The notes below the pieces were generated by a model, which saw nothing but the letters and a program-made list of their open reading frames with translations, was not told the origin of the DNA and searched no databases. The translations under genes were made by a program, and so were the position numbers. Of a stretch of 64,000 nucleotides of DNA, positions 53,061 through 62,275 are shown in pieces. Position 1 is the first letter of the stretch. Each line of letters begins with the position of its first letter. The stretch comes from DATBAX01 sp963723765 (GTDB taxonomy: Bacteria > Acidobacteriota > Terriglobia > Terriglobales > Acidobacteriaceae): the NCBI GenBank assembly GCA_963723765.1, contig CAVRSD010000004.1, positions 246,520-310,519 of the forward strand, written 5' to 3'.

Positions 53061-53191
53061 CGAAGTCACCGTATAAAATTTCCTCAGTCCGTATCGCTTT
53101 GCCCGACGATTCATTACCAATGTCCTCCTGTGGTAAACACCCAAATATAAGAAACAAAGCGACTTACGTATAAACTTCACATGGACCCGAA

Positions 53192-53218
53192 TTGGCAAGC
53201 CCCGTGCTCTTATAGAAT
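53192..53218 (+). promoter_or_regulatory. Promoter candidate for the OmpA-like lipoprotein gene
   Basis: TTGGCA and TAGAAT are separated by 15 bases, about 95 bases before the ATG. The rest of 53061-53312 shows no gene. Confidence 0.35.
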
Positions 53219-53312
53219 ACGAACGTTAGTAGCGAGACTGAAGTTTGTAGCATCCAAGGTTCTGACACAGGACTCGCACTTAGATAGAGACGAGGAAGGG
53301 AGCCCTCCACCA

Positions 53313-54050
53313 ATGAATCGCACTTCGTTAACGATTTTCCTGGCAGCAAGCATGGCCGCGACGGTAGGTTGCGCCAGCAAGAATTATGTCCGTCAAGAGA
53401 CCACGCCGCTCATCAACAAGACCAACGAACTGGATGACCTGACTGCGAAGAACACCAAGGACATCAGAGATGTCGATGCCCGGGCGCAGGCTGGCATTCA
53501 ACAGGTCCAGGCGAAGGCCGCTGAGGTTGATCAGAAAGCGCAGGCTGCCGGACAGCAAGCGGCGCAGGCCCAGACCCTGGCCGATACCGCGACGCATCGT
53601 GTGGACACGCTGCAGACGACGGTGGCGAACCTCGACAATTATCGCGTGGTGTCCGAGACCGCAGTACACTTTGCGTTCAACAAAGACAATTTGACCAAGG
53701 ACGCGAAAGAAGAACTCGACAAGATGGCGACCAGCGTAGCCAGCACCAAGGGCTACTTGATCACCGTGGAAGGCGCTACGGATTCGATTGGCAACGCTGA
53801 CTACAATTACGCTTTGAGCCAGCGCCGCGCCGATTCTGTGATCCAGTACCTGGCTGCGGAGCACAACATTCCGGCCCACAAGATCTATTTGATCGGGTTG
53901 GGTAAGGACAAGCCGGTCGAGACCAACAAGACCCGTGAGGGTCGTGCCGCCAATCGCCGGGTGAGTGTCCGGTTGATGACCAATACAGCGGCGGATGGTA
54001 CCGCTCCTGCTCCTACGGCTGCGATGCAGCCGACAGGGCCTTCTCTATAA
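53313..54050 (+). CDS. OmpA-family lipoprotein with Ala-rich coiled coil
   Basis: 245 residues from the ATG at 53313, preceded by GGAAGGGAG. A lipoprotein signal (LTIFLAASMAATVGC) gives lipidation at Cys20. Residues 40-115 are an Ala/Gln/Asp-rich coiled coil (VDQKAQAAGQQAAQAQTLAD) like Lpp. The C-terminal OmpA domain has VHFAFNKDNLTKDAKEELDK and the peptidoglycan-binding YALSQRRADSVIQYL, with NRRVSVRLM at the end. It likely ties the outer membrane to the cell wall. A strong terminator follows. Confidence 0.9.
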   Translation: MNRTSLTIFLAASMAATVGCASKNYVRQETTPLINKTNELDDLTAKNTKDIRDVDARAQAGIQQVQAKAAEVDQKAQAAGQQAAQAQTLADTATHRVDTLQTTVANLDNYRVVSETAVHFAFNKDNLTKDAKEELDKMATSVASTKGYLITVEGATDSIGNADYNYALSQRRADSVIQYLAAEHNIPAHKIYLIGLGKDKPVETNKTREGRAANRRVSVRLMTNTAADGTAPAPTAAMQPTGPSL

Positions 54051-54087
54051 ACAGTTTTCCCTCCCCCCGGAGGATTTCGCCAACACC

Positions 54088-54120
54088 GGCCGCTCCACCC
54101 CCAGGGAGCGGCCTTTTTTT
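54088..54120 (+). terminator. Intrinsic terminator after OmpA-like gene
   Basis: GGCCGCTCC / GGAGCGGCC forms a perfect 9-bp stem followed by seven T residues. Confidence 0.9.
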
Positions 54121-54170
54121 GTGCGCTGGAACTTTCACCCTCGTGTCTGGAAAAGCGCTAAAATATCTCT

Positions 54171-54767
54171 ATGTTTCGCATGATTGCTGTCCTGATTTTG
54201 TCAGTTTGCGCTGCTCCCTGGGCTATCGCTCAGGTGGATCAATTGCCGCCATCGGACAAAGCCCCAGGGCAGAACGAAGCGCCTCCACGCTATGACCGCG
54301 ACAAGGAAGCGGACGAGAGTTCCAGCCGCGATACCAAAATTGACATCACTCCGCCCAAGGACGACGACAAGAACCATCCCATGAGCGGCACCGCCGTTTC
54401 CGAAGCAGAGGTGGAAGCTGCTCCCACACCGAGCGATGTGCAGGAATTCCATCCCTGGGACCCGCACAAGGCTGCCAAGGACGTGGAAGTGGGAGACTAC
54501 TACTTCAAGCGGAAGAATTACCGGGCAGCTTTGGCGCGCTATCAGGATGCGTTGGTATGGAAAAATGACGACGCTCTGGCAAATTTCCGCATGGCGCTGG
54601 CCTTTGAAAAGCTCAAGAATCCCGAGGATGCGGTCGCGCACTATCAGCTGTATTTGAAAATCCTGCCGCACGGGCCGCTCTCGGGAGAAGCGCAAAAGGC
54701 ATTGGATCGGCTAAAAGGGAAGATTCCAGCGGAGAGCGCGGCGAGTTCTCCAGGCTCTGGGCTTTAG
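54171..54767 (+). CDS. Secreted TPR-repeat protein
   Basis: 198 residues. Signal peptide MFRMIAVLILSVCAAPWAIA, cleaved near IAQ. A disordered charged segment (residues 25-95, Asp/Lys/Pro-rich) precedes two to three tetratricopeptide repeats: DVEVGDYYFKRKNYRAAL, DALANFRMALAFEKLKN, EDAVAHYQLYLKILP. Probably a periplasmic protein-binding factor related to YbgF-type or BamD-type helpers. The -10-like TAAAAT close to the ATG implies a very short leader. Confidence 0.8.
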   Translation: MFRMIAVLILSVCAAPWAIAQVDQLPPSDKAPGQNEAPPRYDRDKEADESSSRDTKIDITPPKDDDKNHPMSGTAVSEAEVEAAPTPSDVQEFHPWDPHKAAKDVEVGDYYFKRKNYRAALARYQDALVWKNDDALANFRMALAFEKLKNPEDAVAHYQLYLKILPHGPLSGEAQKALDRLKGKIPAESAASSPGSGL

Positions 54768-54783
54768 GCTCTGGGTTTTGGGA

Positions 54784-54846
54784 AGGGCCCGACTTCCAGT
54801 CGGGCTGTTAAAGCCTTCAGGAAGATGTACACGCTTTAGCGCCCGA
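54784..54846. repeat. Double-hairpin repeat, family C copy 1
   Basis: GCCCGACT-TCC-AGTCGGGC, then TGTTAAAG, about 25 bases, then CGCTTTAGCGCC. Same plan as copies at 57407 and 60711. Confidence 0.7.
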
Positions 54847-54847
54847 A

Positions 54848-55559
54848 TCAGAAATGCTTCGTCAGTTCCCCGAATTTCTCTACCGTCAACAATCGGCTCG
54901 GCGCTTTTGCGGGCGCCAGTTCCTCATGTTCAAGCACCCAAGTATTGCCGTGAGGAACGAACACAGCGTTAATCCCGGCGGCGAGCGCGGGATTGATGTC
55001 GGATTTGGGGCTGTTGCCAACCATCCAGGTGGAATCGCCGGGCAGGGAATACTTCGAGATCACGCGGTGATAGGCCGGCACATTTTTCTCCGCAACAATC
55101 TCAACTGCGGCGAAATATTTCTTTAATCCTGAGCGTTCGACCTTGCCGGACTGTTCTTTCGCTTCCCCTTTGGTCATCAATATCAAATGATGGCGCTGGG
55201 ACAAGTATTGCAATGTCTCCGGAACTTCAGGGCAGAGTTTCAAGTGGATGCGCAGCGATGGTATGGGCGAATCCGCTGATCGTCTCGTGCAGCGCGGGAG
55301 TTAGCGGCTCAACTGCCAGCCGCTCGAAAGTCCGGATCAGAGCATGCGCGAAACTATGTAGTCCATAGCCATGGCTGAGGATGCACTCGCCTTCGACTTC
55401 ATTCAGTACCTGCCGGACTTGCGCCGCAGAGTATTCCTGATGGTTGAGAAAAGAAATGAAATTGGCGATCGCGCGCTCGAAATAAATGTTGTTCTCCCAC
55501 AGCGTGTCATCAGCGTCAATCAATAACGTCTGTGAGAGGTTATGTGAGTCGGCAGACAT
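54848..55559 (-). CDS. HAD-superfamily hydrolase (frameshifted)
   Basis: About 236 residues once one base near 55240 is removed (HPLKLCPEVPETLQYL then reads through). It is a phosphatase of the haloacid dehalogenase type. Motif I LLIDADDTLWENN carries both Asp residues (nucleophile and general acid). Motif II is LILMTKGEAKE. Motif III/IV includes KYSLPGDSTWMVGNSPKSD with the metal-binding acids. The ATG at 55559 is chosen because the product begins just before motif I. It is divergent from the M49-like peptidase gene. Substrate unknown. Confidence 0.8.
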
Positions 55560-55642
55560 CACAGCTATGATAACTGATGGGGTTGCTGCTCGTGATGCAG
55601 AAAACTCGAAGTCACTTCTTACTCTGCTAGAATCCATTTGCA

Positions 55643-57370
55643 ATGAAGACCCCAGGGTTATTTCTTTCACTACTGATCGTTCTTGCCACGTCACCTTTTC
55701 TCACCGCTCAGAATAATCAGAAAGCCAGCCCTCACAAGAATATGACGGGATCTGCAGCCAAAGGCGCCGAGTCTGCCGGCATGCAGGTGGTGCCTGACCT
55801 TGCCCAGCGCCTGGCCAAATTTCGCCAGGTACAAATGCCGTTTCAGTCTGCCGGCCTGACCGCTCGCGAGCAAAAATTGGTCGAAAAATTAGTCGACGCC
55901 TGTCGCTACCTGGAAGAAATCTACTGGCGACAGATCGATCCAGATGGTCTGACGCTTTACCAGTCTCTGTCGGGAAGCAAGAATCCGAAAGATGAAATGC
56001 TTCGCCGCTACCTGTGGATCAATGCTTCGCGTTTCGATCTGCTCGATGAAAACAAGCCGTTCGTGGGAACCGAGCCCATGCCGCCCGGCGGCGGCTATTA
56101 CCCGCAGGGATTGACCCGGGCGCAGATTGAGCAGTATGTGAAGGATCATCCCGAGAAAAAGGCGGAAATCTACAGTCAGACCACGATCGTCCGCTGGCAG
56201 GGCGACCAGTTGGAAGGGTTGCCCTACCACATCGCCTATCGCTCTTTTCTGGAGCCCGCAGCTAAAGACTTGCGAGAAGCGGCCGCTCTTAGTGACGATC
56301 CCGCCTTTGCCAACTTTCTGCGGCTCCGCGCTGACGCGCTGCTCAGCGACGATTACTTCAAGAGCGATCTGGCGTGGCTTGGACTGAAAGACCCCAAGTT
56401 CGATGTAATCTTCGCGCCTTATGAAATTTATGACGACCATCTTCTGGGAGTAAAGGGATCTTTCGGGGCGGCGGTTCTCATTCGTAATTCGGAAGAAAGC
56501 CAGAAGCTGAACGTGTACAAGAAATATGTTGCGGACATCCAGGATGCGCTTCCTCTGGCGCCGGAAGACCGCCCGTCGAAGCATGGCCTTGAAACTCCGC
56601 TGGAAGTCATGGATGCTCCCTACCGCGCCGGCGATCTGAACCACGGCTATCAGGCGGTCGCGGACAATTTGCCCAATGATCCGCGAGTTCACGAACAGGC
56701 GGGCAGCAAGAAAATCTTCTTCAAGAATTTCATGGACGCACGGGTCAACTACGTAATCGTCCCCGTGGCCCAACATGTGATGCTGCCCGAGCAGGCGGCG
56801 AAGGTTTCAGGCGAGGGCTATCTGCTGGGCACGATCATGCACGAAATTTGCCACGGCCTGGGCCCGGCGTACGCCCGCACAGCGTCGGGCAAGGTGGACA
56901 TTCGCGAAGCCATTGGCCCGGCCTACAGCGGCCTGGAAGAAGCCAAGGCGGATGTAGTCGGCATGTTTGCTCTGAAGTGGCTGGTGGATCGCGGCGCGTT
57001 GCCGAAAGAAAAGCTGGAAGAATATTACGCGTCCTACGTGGGCGGACTTTTTCGCACCGTCCGCTTCGGGATCGGCGAAGCCCACGCCCGCGCCGAGATG
57101 ATGGAATTCAACTATCTGTCTGAACACGGTGCCATCAAACGCCTGCCCTCCGGAAAATATGTGATCGACTACGCGAAGATGCCGGACACCATCGCTGTCC
57201 TGGCCAAAGAACTCCTGGAAATCGAAGCCACGGGCGACCGCCAACGCGCCGAGAACTGGTTCAAGAAGTATGACGTGATGCCCGCGGAACTGCTGGTATC
57301 GCTGAAGTCGGCGGCGAGTGTGCCTGTGGATATTGACCCGGTGTACTCGTTTAAGGCGACGGTGAAATAG
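55643..57370 (+). CDS. M49-like (dipeptidyl-peptidase III / NUDT3-like) metallopeptidase
   Basis: 575 residues with a signal peptide (LFLSLLIVLATSPFLTAQ). The zinc site is HEICHGLGPAY near residue 402, with third ligand in EEAKADVVGMFALK about 50 residues later. DPP III proper has HELLGH (one more residue between the His), so this belongs to the variant group with HExxH. Relatives cut dipeptides from oligopeptides, or form part of plant isopentenyl-phosphate Nudix proteins. It is probably periplasmic. A TAGAAT hexamer at 55628-55633 stands just before the ATG. Confidence 0.8.
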   Translation: MKTPGLFLSLLIVLATSPFLTAQNNQKASPHKNMTGSAAKGAESAGMQVVPDLAQRLAKFRQVQMPFQSAGLTAREQKLVEKLVDACRYLEEIYWRQIDPDGLTLYQSLSGSKNPKDEMLRRYLWINASRFDLLDENKPFVGTEPMPPGGGYYPQGLTRAQIEQYVKDHPEKKAEIYSQTTIVRWQGDQLEGLPYHIAYRSFLEPAAKDLREAAALSDDPAFANFLRLRADALLSDDYFKSDLAWLGLKDPKFDVIFAPYEIYDDHLLGVKGSFGAAVLIRNSEESQKLNVYKKYVADIQDALPLAPEDRPSKHGLETPLEVMDAPYRAGDLNHGYQAVADNLPNDPRVHEQAGSKKIFFKNFMDARVNYVIVPVAQHVMLPEQAAKVSGEGYLLGTIMHEICHGLGPAYARTASGKVDIREAIGPAYSGLEEAKADVVGMFALKWLVDRGALPKEKLEEYYASYVGGLFRTVRFGIGEAHARAEMMEFNYLSEHGAIKRLPSGKYVIDYAKMPDTIAVLAKELLEIEATGDRQRAENWFKKYDVMPAELLVSLKSAASVPVDIDPVYSFKATVK

Positions 57371-57406
57371 GCAACAACCGGCTCTCGCCCGACCCGACTT
57401 TAGTTA

Positions 57407-57486
57407 AGGGTGGAGCAGGGCCTTCGGCCCTGCGTTAAATCTTGAGGTGTGTTTAACGCAGCGCTGAAAGCGCTGCTCCACCCTAA
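57407..57486. repeat. Nested palindromic repeat, family C copy 2
   Basis: Outer arms AGGGTGGAGCAG / CTGCTCCACCCT enclose CAGGGCCTTCGGCCCTG, CGTTAAAT...GTTTAACG and CAGCGCTGAAAGCGCTG, making an almost complete 80-base palindrome between convergent genes. Confidence 0.8.
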
Positions 57487-57508
57487 ATCGGGCTAGCCTC
57501 TGGGAAAA

Positions 57509-58435
57509 CTACTCGACAAAATCCACTCTAGCCTCATGCGGAATAATCCCTGCCTTGTGTCCCATATCAAGCAACCGCCGGACAGCTTCCCGTCCATCCG
57601 GACCGTAATCCAGAGTGCGCTCATTCACATACATGCCGACAAATTTATCGGCGAGTTGTGGGTCGAGATCGCGGGCAAACTGCATGGCATAAGCCAATGC
57701 TTCTTCACGATGATCGAGAGCATACTGAATGCTTTCCTTTAACGCGTTTCCGACTGTGGACATCAATTCCGGTCCCAGGCTTCGGCGAATCGCGTTGCCA
57801 CCCAAGGGCAAAGGAAGTCCAGTAACTTTCAGCCACCATTTGCCCAAATCCACAATCCGGTGCAACCCGGATTTATCGTAGGTCAACTGGCCTTCGTGAA
57901 TGATCAATCCCGCCTCATGCTTGCCTTCCAGCAATTGCGGAATGATCTGGTCGAAGGGGACCACCTCGGTCTCGATGCCCGGCGCAAAGAGCTGCAGTGC
58001 AAGGTAAGCCGTAGTCAGCGTGCCGGGGATGGCGATCCGCTTACGCTTGATTTCGCTCTGGGTGCAGGCACGCGGGGCCACGATCATGGGGCCATAGCCG
58101 TCGCCCACGCTGCCGCCGCTGGGCAGCAGCGCGTATTTGTCCTGAATATAAGGATAGGCATGGAACGAGATAGCGGTGACGTCGTATAGGCCCTCGCCTT
58201 CCCGCGCCTTCTGGTTCAGGGTTTCGATATCGCACAAAGTATGCGTGAAACGCAATCCGGGCACACGAACTTTGTTGGTGGCCAGGCCGTAGAACATGAA
58301 AGCGTCGTCGGAATCCGGACTGTGAGCAACCGTGATTTCGCGGGTCTGAATCGAGGTACTGCTCGACATTGTGTCCTTAACTTCTGCAGCAGAAGCCGCG
58401 TTTGTGGTTTCAGGGATAGCGCCGATAGTGCTCAT
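57509..58435 (-). CDS. mqnD: 1,4-dihydroxy-6-naphthoate synthase (futalosine pathway)
   Basis: 308 residues. Uses cyclic dehypoxanthinyl futalosine to make 1,4-dihydroxy-6-naphthoate, on the alternative menaquinone route. AHSPDSDDAFMFYGL at the N-terminus, DIETLNQKAREGEGLYDVTA and the binding-lobe VVPFDQIIPQLLEGKHEAGL are MqnD features. The N-terminal 30 residues are Ala/Ser/Thr-rich and probably disordered. It follows bioY with a 2-base gap. No other mqn gene is in view. Confidence 0.9.
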   Translation of the reverse strand: MSTIGAIPETTNAASAAEVKDTMSSSTSIQTREITVAHSPDSDDAFMFYGLATNKVRVPGLRFTHTLCDIETLNQKAREGEGLYDVTAISFHAYPYIQDKYALLPSGGSVGDGYGPMIVAPRACTQSEIKRKRIAIPGTLTTAYLALQLFAPGIETEVVPFDQIIPQLLEGKHEAGLIIHEGQLTYDKSGLHRIVDLGKWWLKVTGLPLPLGGNAIRRSLGPELMSTVGNALKESIQYALDHREEALAYAMQFARDLDPQLADKFVGMYVNERTLDYGPDGREAVRRLLDMGHKAGIIPHEARVDFVE

Positions 58436-58437
58436 AA

Positions 58438-59016
58438 TTATGCCTGGACCTTATAGAAACGTCGCCAGTTCGAAGCAAGCGCGGCGGCGAACATGATTTT
58501 GATGATTTGCGCAAAAATGAACCAGTAGAAACCGAAACGAACCGCTTGTGCAAAGGAATGAGTGTAGGCTGCCAGCCAGAAGATCCCGCTGGTGAAAAGT
58601 AGAATGTCAGCCAGCAAGCCCGCGACCGTGGCGCGCGCAAACGTTGCTTTTCCGCGCTCAAAAATCCAACCGGCAAGTGCGGCGACGAATGGATAAGCCA
58701 TGAGAAATCCACCAGTGGGGCCGAACAGTTGTGCTATTCCCCCGAGGCCGCCTGGGCTGAAGACGGGCATTCCCGACGCGCCTTCCGCCAGGTAAAGAAC
58801 CAGAGCCGCAAAGCCGCGACGGCTCCCTAGGCTTAGGCCAACCAGCAACACGCCAAAATCTTGCATGGTGAAGGGAACCGGCGTAAACGGAACATGCACA
58901 CTGGCTCGGGCGCACAAAGCCACAAACAAACTGGCGCCAATCACGATCGCTACTTGTTTGGCTCCATCGAGAGCGCGATCATGAGTGCTTAAAATCTGAG
59001 TTGCTGGTTTTGCCAT
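58438..59016 (-). CDS. bioY: Biotin transporter BioY
   Basis: 192 residues, six helices. BioY is the substrate-binding membrane subunit (S component) of a biotin ECF transporter, or works alone. ARASVHVPFTPVPFTMQDFG is the family's loop signature, LYLAEGASGMPVFSPGGLGG and LFGPTGGFLMAYPFVA are also typical. bioM and bioN are not adjacent. It lies between a tiny membrane-protein gene and mqnD; why biotin uptake and menaquinone synthesis share a transcript is not clear. Confidence 0.95.
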   Translation of the reverse strand: MAKPATQILSTHDRALDGAKQVAIVIGASLFVALCARASVHVPFTPVPFTMQDFGVLLVGLSLGSRRGFAALVLYLAEGASGMPVFSPGGLGGIAQLFGPTGGFLMAYPFVAALAGWIFERGKATFARATVAGLLADILLFTSGIFWLAAYTHSFAQAVRFGFYWFIFAQIIKIMFAAALASNWRRFYKVQA

Positions 59017-59049
59017 ATTCGTCTTTCTCCAAAACTCGGCTCCGAAGTT

Positions 59050-59209
59050 CTACGGGTGGCGCGTTTCCTGCTCGTGTTCAATCTCGACGGACATGGCTCC
59101 GTCCGATGCCTTCATATGGCCCCGCACGCGAATGTAGACCGCGATGCTCGCCCATAGCGCCGCCCCGGCGCCCAAGAGCAAGGATCAGGAACCACCAGAT
59201 CATCCGCAC
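59050..59209 (-). CDS. Tiny single-pass membrane protein (frameshifted)
   Basis: A gene too short for usual ORF lists. From GTG 59209 or ATG 59203 it reads MIWWFLILALG; one extra base at about 59171 then moves the frame to AGAALWASIAVYIRVRGH and MKASDGAMSVEIEHEQETRH, ending at a TAG (59050-59052). The product would have about 52 residues with one helix. AGGA stands four bases before the GTG. It sits in the operon between the aminopeptidase and bioY genes. Support comes from protein-like composition and context; function unknown. Confidence 0.45.
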
Positions 59210-59238
59210 GATGTCCTAGGATATCAAAGAACCGGACA

Positions 59239-60628
59239 TCAAAACGAAGCCCGACGCACGGAGTCGAGGAAGGTAATTACTTTCCCCGCCATCGTGCGTT
59301 CCACGTCATCCGCTTTACTGGGTAATGCTTCCGTCAGCTTAATGAGCTTGCCGCTGGGATCGACATAGAAATCATCTTCAATGCGTACTCCCAGTTTTTC
59401 TTCTGGAATATAAATCCCCGGCTCGATGGTGAACGCCGCTCCCGGCCCGAGTGGCACGGTGTAATCGCCGTCATCATGCACCGCAAGTCCCAGGTAGTGG
59501 CCGAGTCCGTGGATGAAATACTTGCCCAGCGGCTCACCATGCAAATCCTTGCCATGAGAATTGATGTAGTCGAAGGCAACTTTGTAGAGCGTATTCGGGG
59601 TTTCTCGCTGCAAGGTTGATTTGCCCGATTGAAATGCCGCCATCGCCGCCTGCTGGGCGCCGAGCACAATGTCATAAATTTCCCGCTGGCGGGCGGTGAA
59701 TTTTCCGGTAGCAGGAAGTGTTCGGGTAATGTCAGATGCGTACATGGAATACTCGCCCGCGGCATCGATCACGATGACATCTCCAGCCTGGATCGGCCCC
59801 GAGTTGTCCGAATAGTGCAGCACCGTGGAATTGAAACCCGCCCCCACAATTGGCGCATAAGCCGGCCGCTCGCACCCGCGCTTTCCCCACTCATACTGCA
59901 AGAGTGCGGAAATCTCTTGTTCAGTCGTGCCCGGCTTCATGGCATGCATGGCAGCGAACTGCGCGGCGACCGATGCATCCGCCGCTTTGCGGAGCAATTC
60001 AATTTCTCCTGCGTCTTTGAAGGTGCGCAGTAGATTAAGCGCCGGTCGCACATCGCGATACAGCACATAAACCGGGAAAGCATTGGCCTGTTTCAGCCAT
60101 TGCAGCGGTGGGCCGGAATTAGAGACTTCACCCGGTCCCGCAACATCCGTGTAGATCAGCGCTCGCTGTGGAGGCAGGATGTGGTTCAGTTCCGCACGCA
60201 TATTGTCGAGCACGTCGACTTTGTCGAATCCTGTAATTCGAGCCGCGTCGGGATTTTCCGGGCCGAGCTTGGGGCCAGTCCATTGTTCTTGCGAAGCATT
60301 CCGATTGGGAAGGAAGAGAATTTCGGTATAAGGACGAGCTGGACTATTCCCCTTGGCTTCCGTTGCGGCGGAGATCAGCAACGCTGCTCCAGGTTCTGTC
60401 CAGCCCGTAAGGTAAAAGAAATTGTTGTCAGCGCGGTAGCCGTAGAGATCATTCGGCCCCTCGGCCTCAGCGGGCGCGAACAGTAGCACGGCCCCGTCGC
60501 TGGTCTTGTTGGCCAGGGCCTGGCGTCGTGTGCGATAGTCAGCATTGGGCTGACGATCCAGTGCCCACGTGAACTGAGCTCAGAAAAGCGACAGCTAGCA
60601 GCAGAAAGAAAGCGAAAAGCTTGCGCAT
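59239..60628 (-). CDS. Secreted Xaa-Pro aminopeptidase (M24B, frameshifted in signal region)
   Basis: About 463 residues. Removes N-terminal residues before Pro. The signal peptide MRKLFAFFLLLAVAFLSS is in one frame, and after a one-base slip in CCC at 60547-60549 the rest continues (NADYRTRRQALANKTSDGAV). N-terminal creatinase-like domain, then the pita-bread fold with the five metal ligands in VIDAAGEYSMYASDITRTLP, HGLGHYLGLAVHD, FTIEPGIYIPEE and GVRIEDDF. The start ATG 60628 has GGAGAG nine bases upstream. Taken without the repair it would appear as a cytosolic 416-residue protein. Confidence 0.85.
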
Positions 60629-60710
60629 AAGTTCAACTCTCCATCCAGGAGATGGCAATTTTAGACTGATCTCACCTGACGCAATTCCAAGATTTAGCGG
60701 GATTCGTATC

Positions 60711-60775
60711 AGGGCACGGCTTTCGAGCCGTGCCGTTAAAGCAACTAACTCGACCACGCGCTTCAGCGCCGGAGG
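60711..60775. repeat. Double-hairpin repeat, family C copy 3
   Basis: GGCACGGCT-TTCG-AGCCGTGCC, then GTTAAAG, about 20 bases, then CGCTTCAGCGCCGGAG. It fills the gap between the GT2 gene end and the aminopeptidase start. Confidence 0.75.
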
Positions 60776-62275
60776 TCACACCCCAACCGGAAACGGCTTG
60801 GTATGGCTGTCAGCGCTGAGCGAAATTCCACTGAACCGTCCCTGCAACAATGACATTAATCCTGTGTACCAGTATCCAACCACAAACAGAATGAGAAAAG
60901 GCACGGTGAGGTAGTTCTCATTTTCCACCGCATAATACACGGTCACGGCAAAATATGTGCCGATCAACAATTCCAGCCACGGCACCCATCCCAACCGCCG
61001 CCGATACTTGTTGGCTCGCACCTTATCTTTTTTCGATTCCACATGGTACTTGGGCGTACGAGCAAATGCCGTCTTCTTTCCCACCAGCGCTTCCAGTACC
61101 GCGCGCGTGTTGGTAATGGTCAATCCAATCCCAAGTGCCATCAGAAACGGAAGATACAAAAGCGCCCGCGGCCATCGGCGGGGAAACAATTCTTTTTGCG
61201 AGACCAGATAAAAACTTGAAATCGAAAACGTGGACGCCATGAACAGCGGCAAATCAATGTAGAGCATCTGAAACCAGCCCTGATAAAAGCGAATGATCAT
61301 CGCCGGCAGCAGCAATACCGAAAGCACAATCATCAGCGGATAGCTCAGGTTCGCGGTCAGGTGATAGCAGGCCTCGACTTTCACGTGAAATGGCTGGTCA
61401 CTCTTAAGCACACGCGGCAAGACTTTCTTCGCCGTCTGGATCAAGCCCTTGGCCCACCGCGCCTGCTGGGTCTTGAATGCGGTCATCTCAACCGGCAACT
61501 CGGCCGGGCATTCCACATCCTGCAGATAAATAAATTTCCATCCCACAAGCTGCGCTCGGTAAGAAAGATCGGTGTCTTCGGTGAGGGTGTCATGCTGCCA
61601 GCCGCCGGCTTCCTCGATTGCCCGTCGCCGCCAAACCCCCGCCGTCCCATTGAAATTAAAGAAGACGTTACTCCGCGCCCGTCCCGAGTGTTCGAGCACA
61701 AAATGGCCGTCGAGCAGGATGGCCTCGACTTCCGTCAGAAACGAATAATTTCGATTGATGTGCGTCCAGCGCGTCTGCACCATGCCGATCTTCGGATCGG
61801 TGAAGTGATGGATCGTGCGCAGCAAAAAGTCCGCCGGAGGCGTGAAGTCGGCGTCGAAGATCGTAATAAATTCGCCGCGCGCAGTGTTCATGCCCTCAGC
61901 CAGCGCGCCAGCCTTGTAGCCCTCGCGATTGCTGCGATGGTGATAGGTGATGGGATATCCCTGCGCCGCGTAGTGCTCGACCAGGCCGCGCGCCACCTCC
62001 ACAGTTTCGTCGGTCGAGTCGTCCAGCACCTGGATGTCGAGCTTCTCCCGCGGATAATCCAACCGGCAAATCGACTGCAACAGCCGCTCCACCACATATT
62101 GTTCGTTGAAAATGGGCAGCTGCACCGTGACTCGCGGCAAATCCGCAAAATGCTCCGCCGGTTCCGTGGTGCGGTTTTTCTTGTGCTTGTAATAAAGATA
62201 AACCAGCACATAGCGATGCATGCCATACCCAGCCAGCAGGATCAGCACAATGAAATACGGAATCAGCAACGCCAT
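60776..62275 (-). CDS. Membrane GT2 glycosyltransferase (cellulose-synthase-like)
   Basis: 499 residues from the first ATG. One N-terminal helix, a GT-A catalytic domain, and about five C-terminal helices. Processive-type residues are readable: DDS (85-87), DAD (141-143), TED (232-234) and QQARW (270-274), the D,D,D,QxxRW set of beta-glycan synthases. The frame remains open for about 45 codons upstream (ANAFD, GIGPYIRQHFLDTT, LAALAAFAAPK) without any ATG, GTG or TTG, and looks protein-like, so the true start may be hidden by a sequence error. Probably makes an extracellular polysaccharide or glycolipid. Confidence 0.85.
   Translation of the reverse strand: MALLIPYFIVLILLAGYGMHRYVLVYLYYKHKKNRTTEPAEHFADLPRVTVQLPIFNEQYVVERLLQSICRLDYPREKLDIQVLDDSTDETVEVARGLVEHYAAQGYPITYHHRSNREGYKAGALAEGMNTARGEFITIFDADFTPPADFLLRTIHHFTDPKIGMVQTRWTHINRNYSFLTEVEAILLDGHFVLEHSGRARSNVFFNFNGTAGVWRRRAIEEAGGWQHDTLTEDTDLSYRAQLVGWKFIYLQDVECPAELPVEMTAFKTQQARWAKGLIQTAKKVLPRVLKSDQPFHVKVEACYHLTANLSYPLMIVLSVLLLPAMIIRFYQGWFQMLYIDLPLFMASTFSISSFYLVSQKELFPRRWPRALLYLPFLMALGIGLTITNTRAVLEALVGKKTAFARTPKYHVESKKDKVRANKYRRRLGWVPWLELLIGTYFAVTVYYAVENENYLTVPFLILFVVGYWYTGLMSLLQGRFSGISLSADSHTKPFPVGV

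Noticed and set aside
55889..56776. Minus-strand ORF of 295 codons opposite the M49-like peptidase
   Set aside because: Shadow of a gene with a signal peptide and zinc motif on the other strand.
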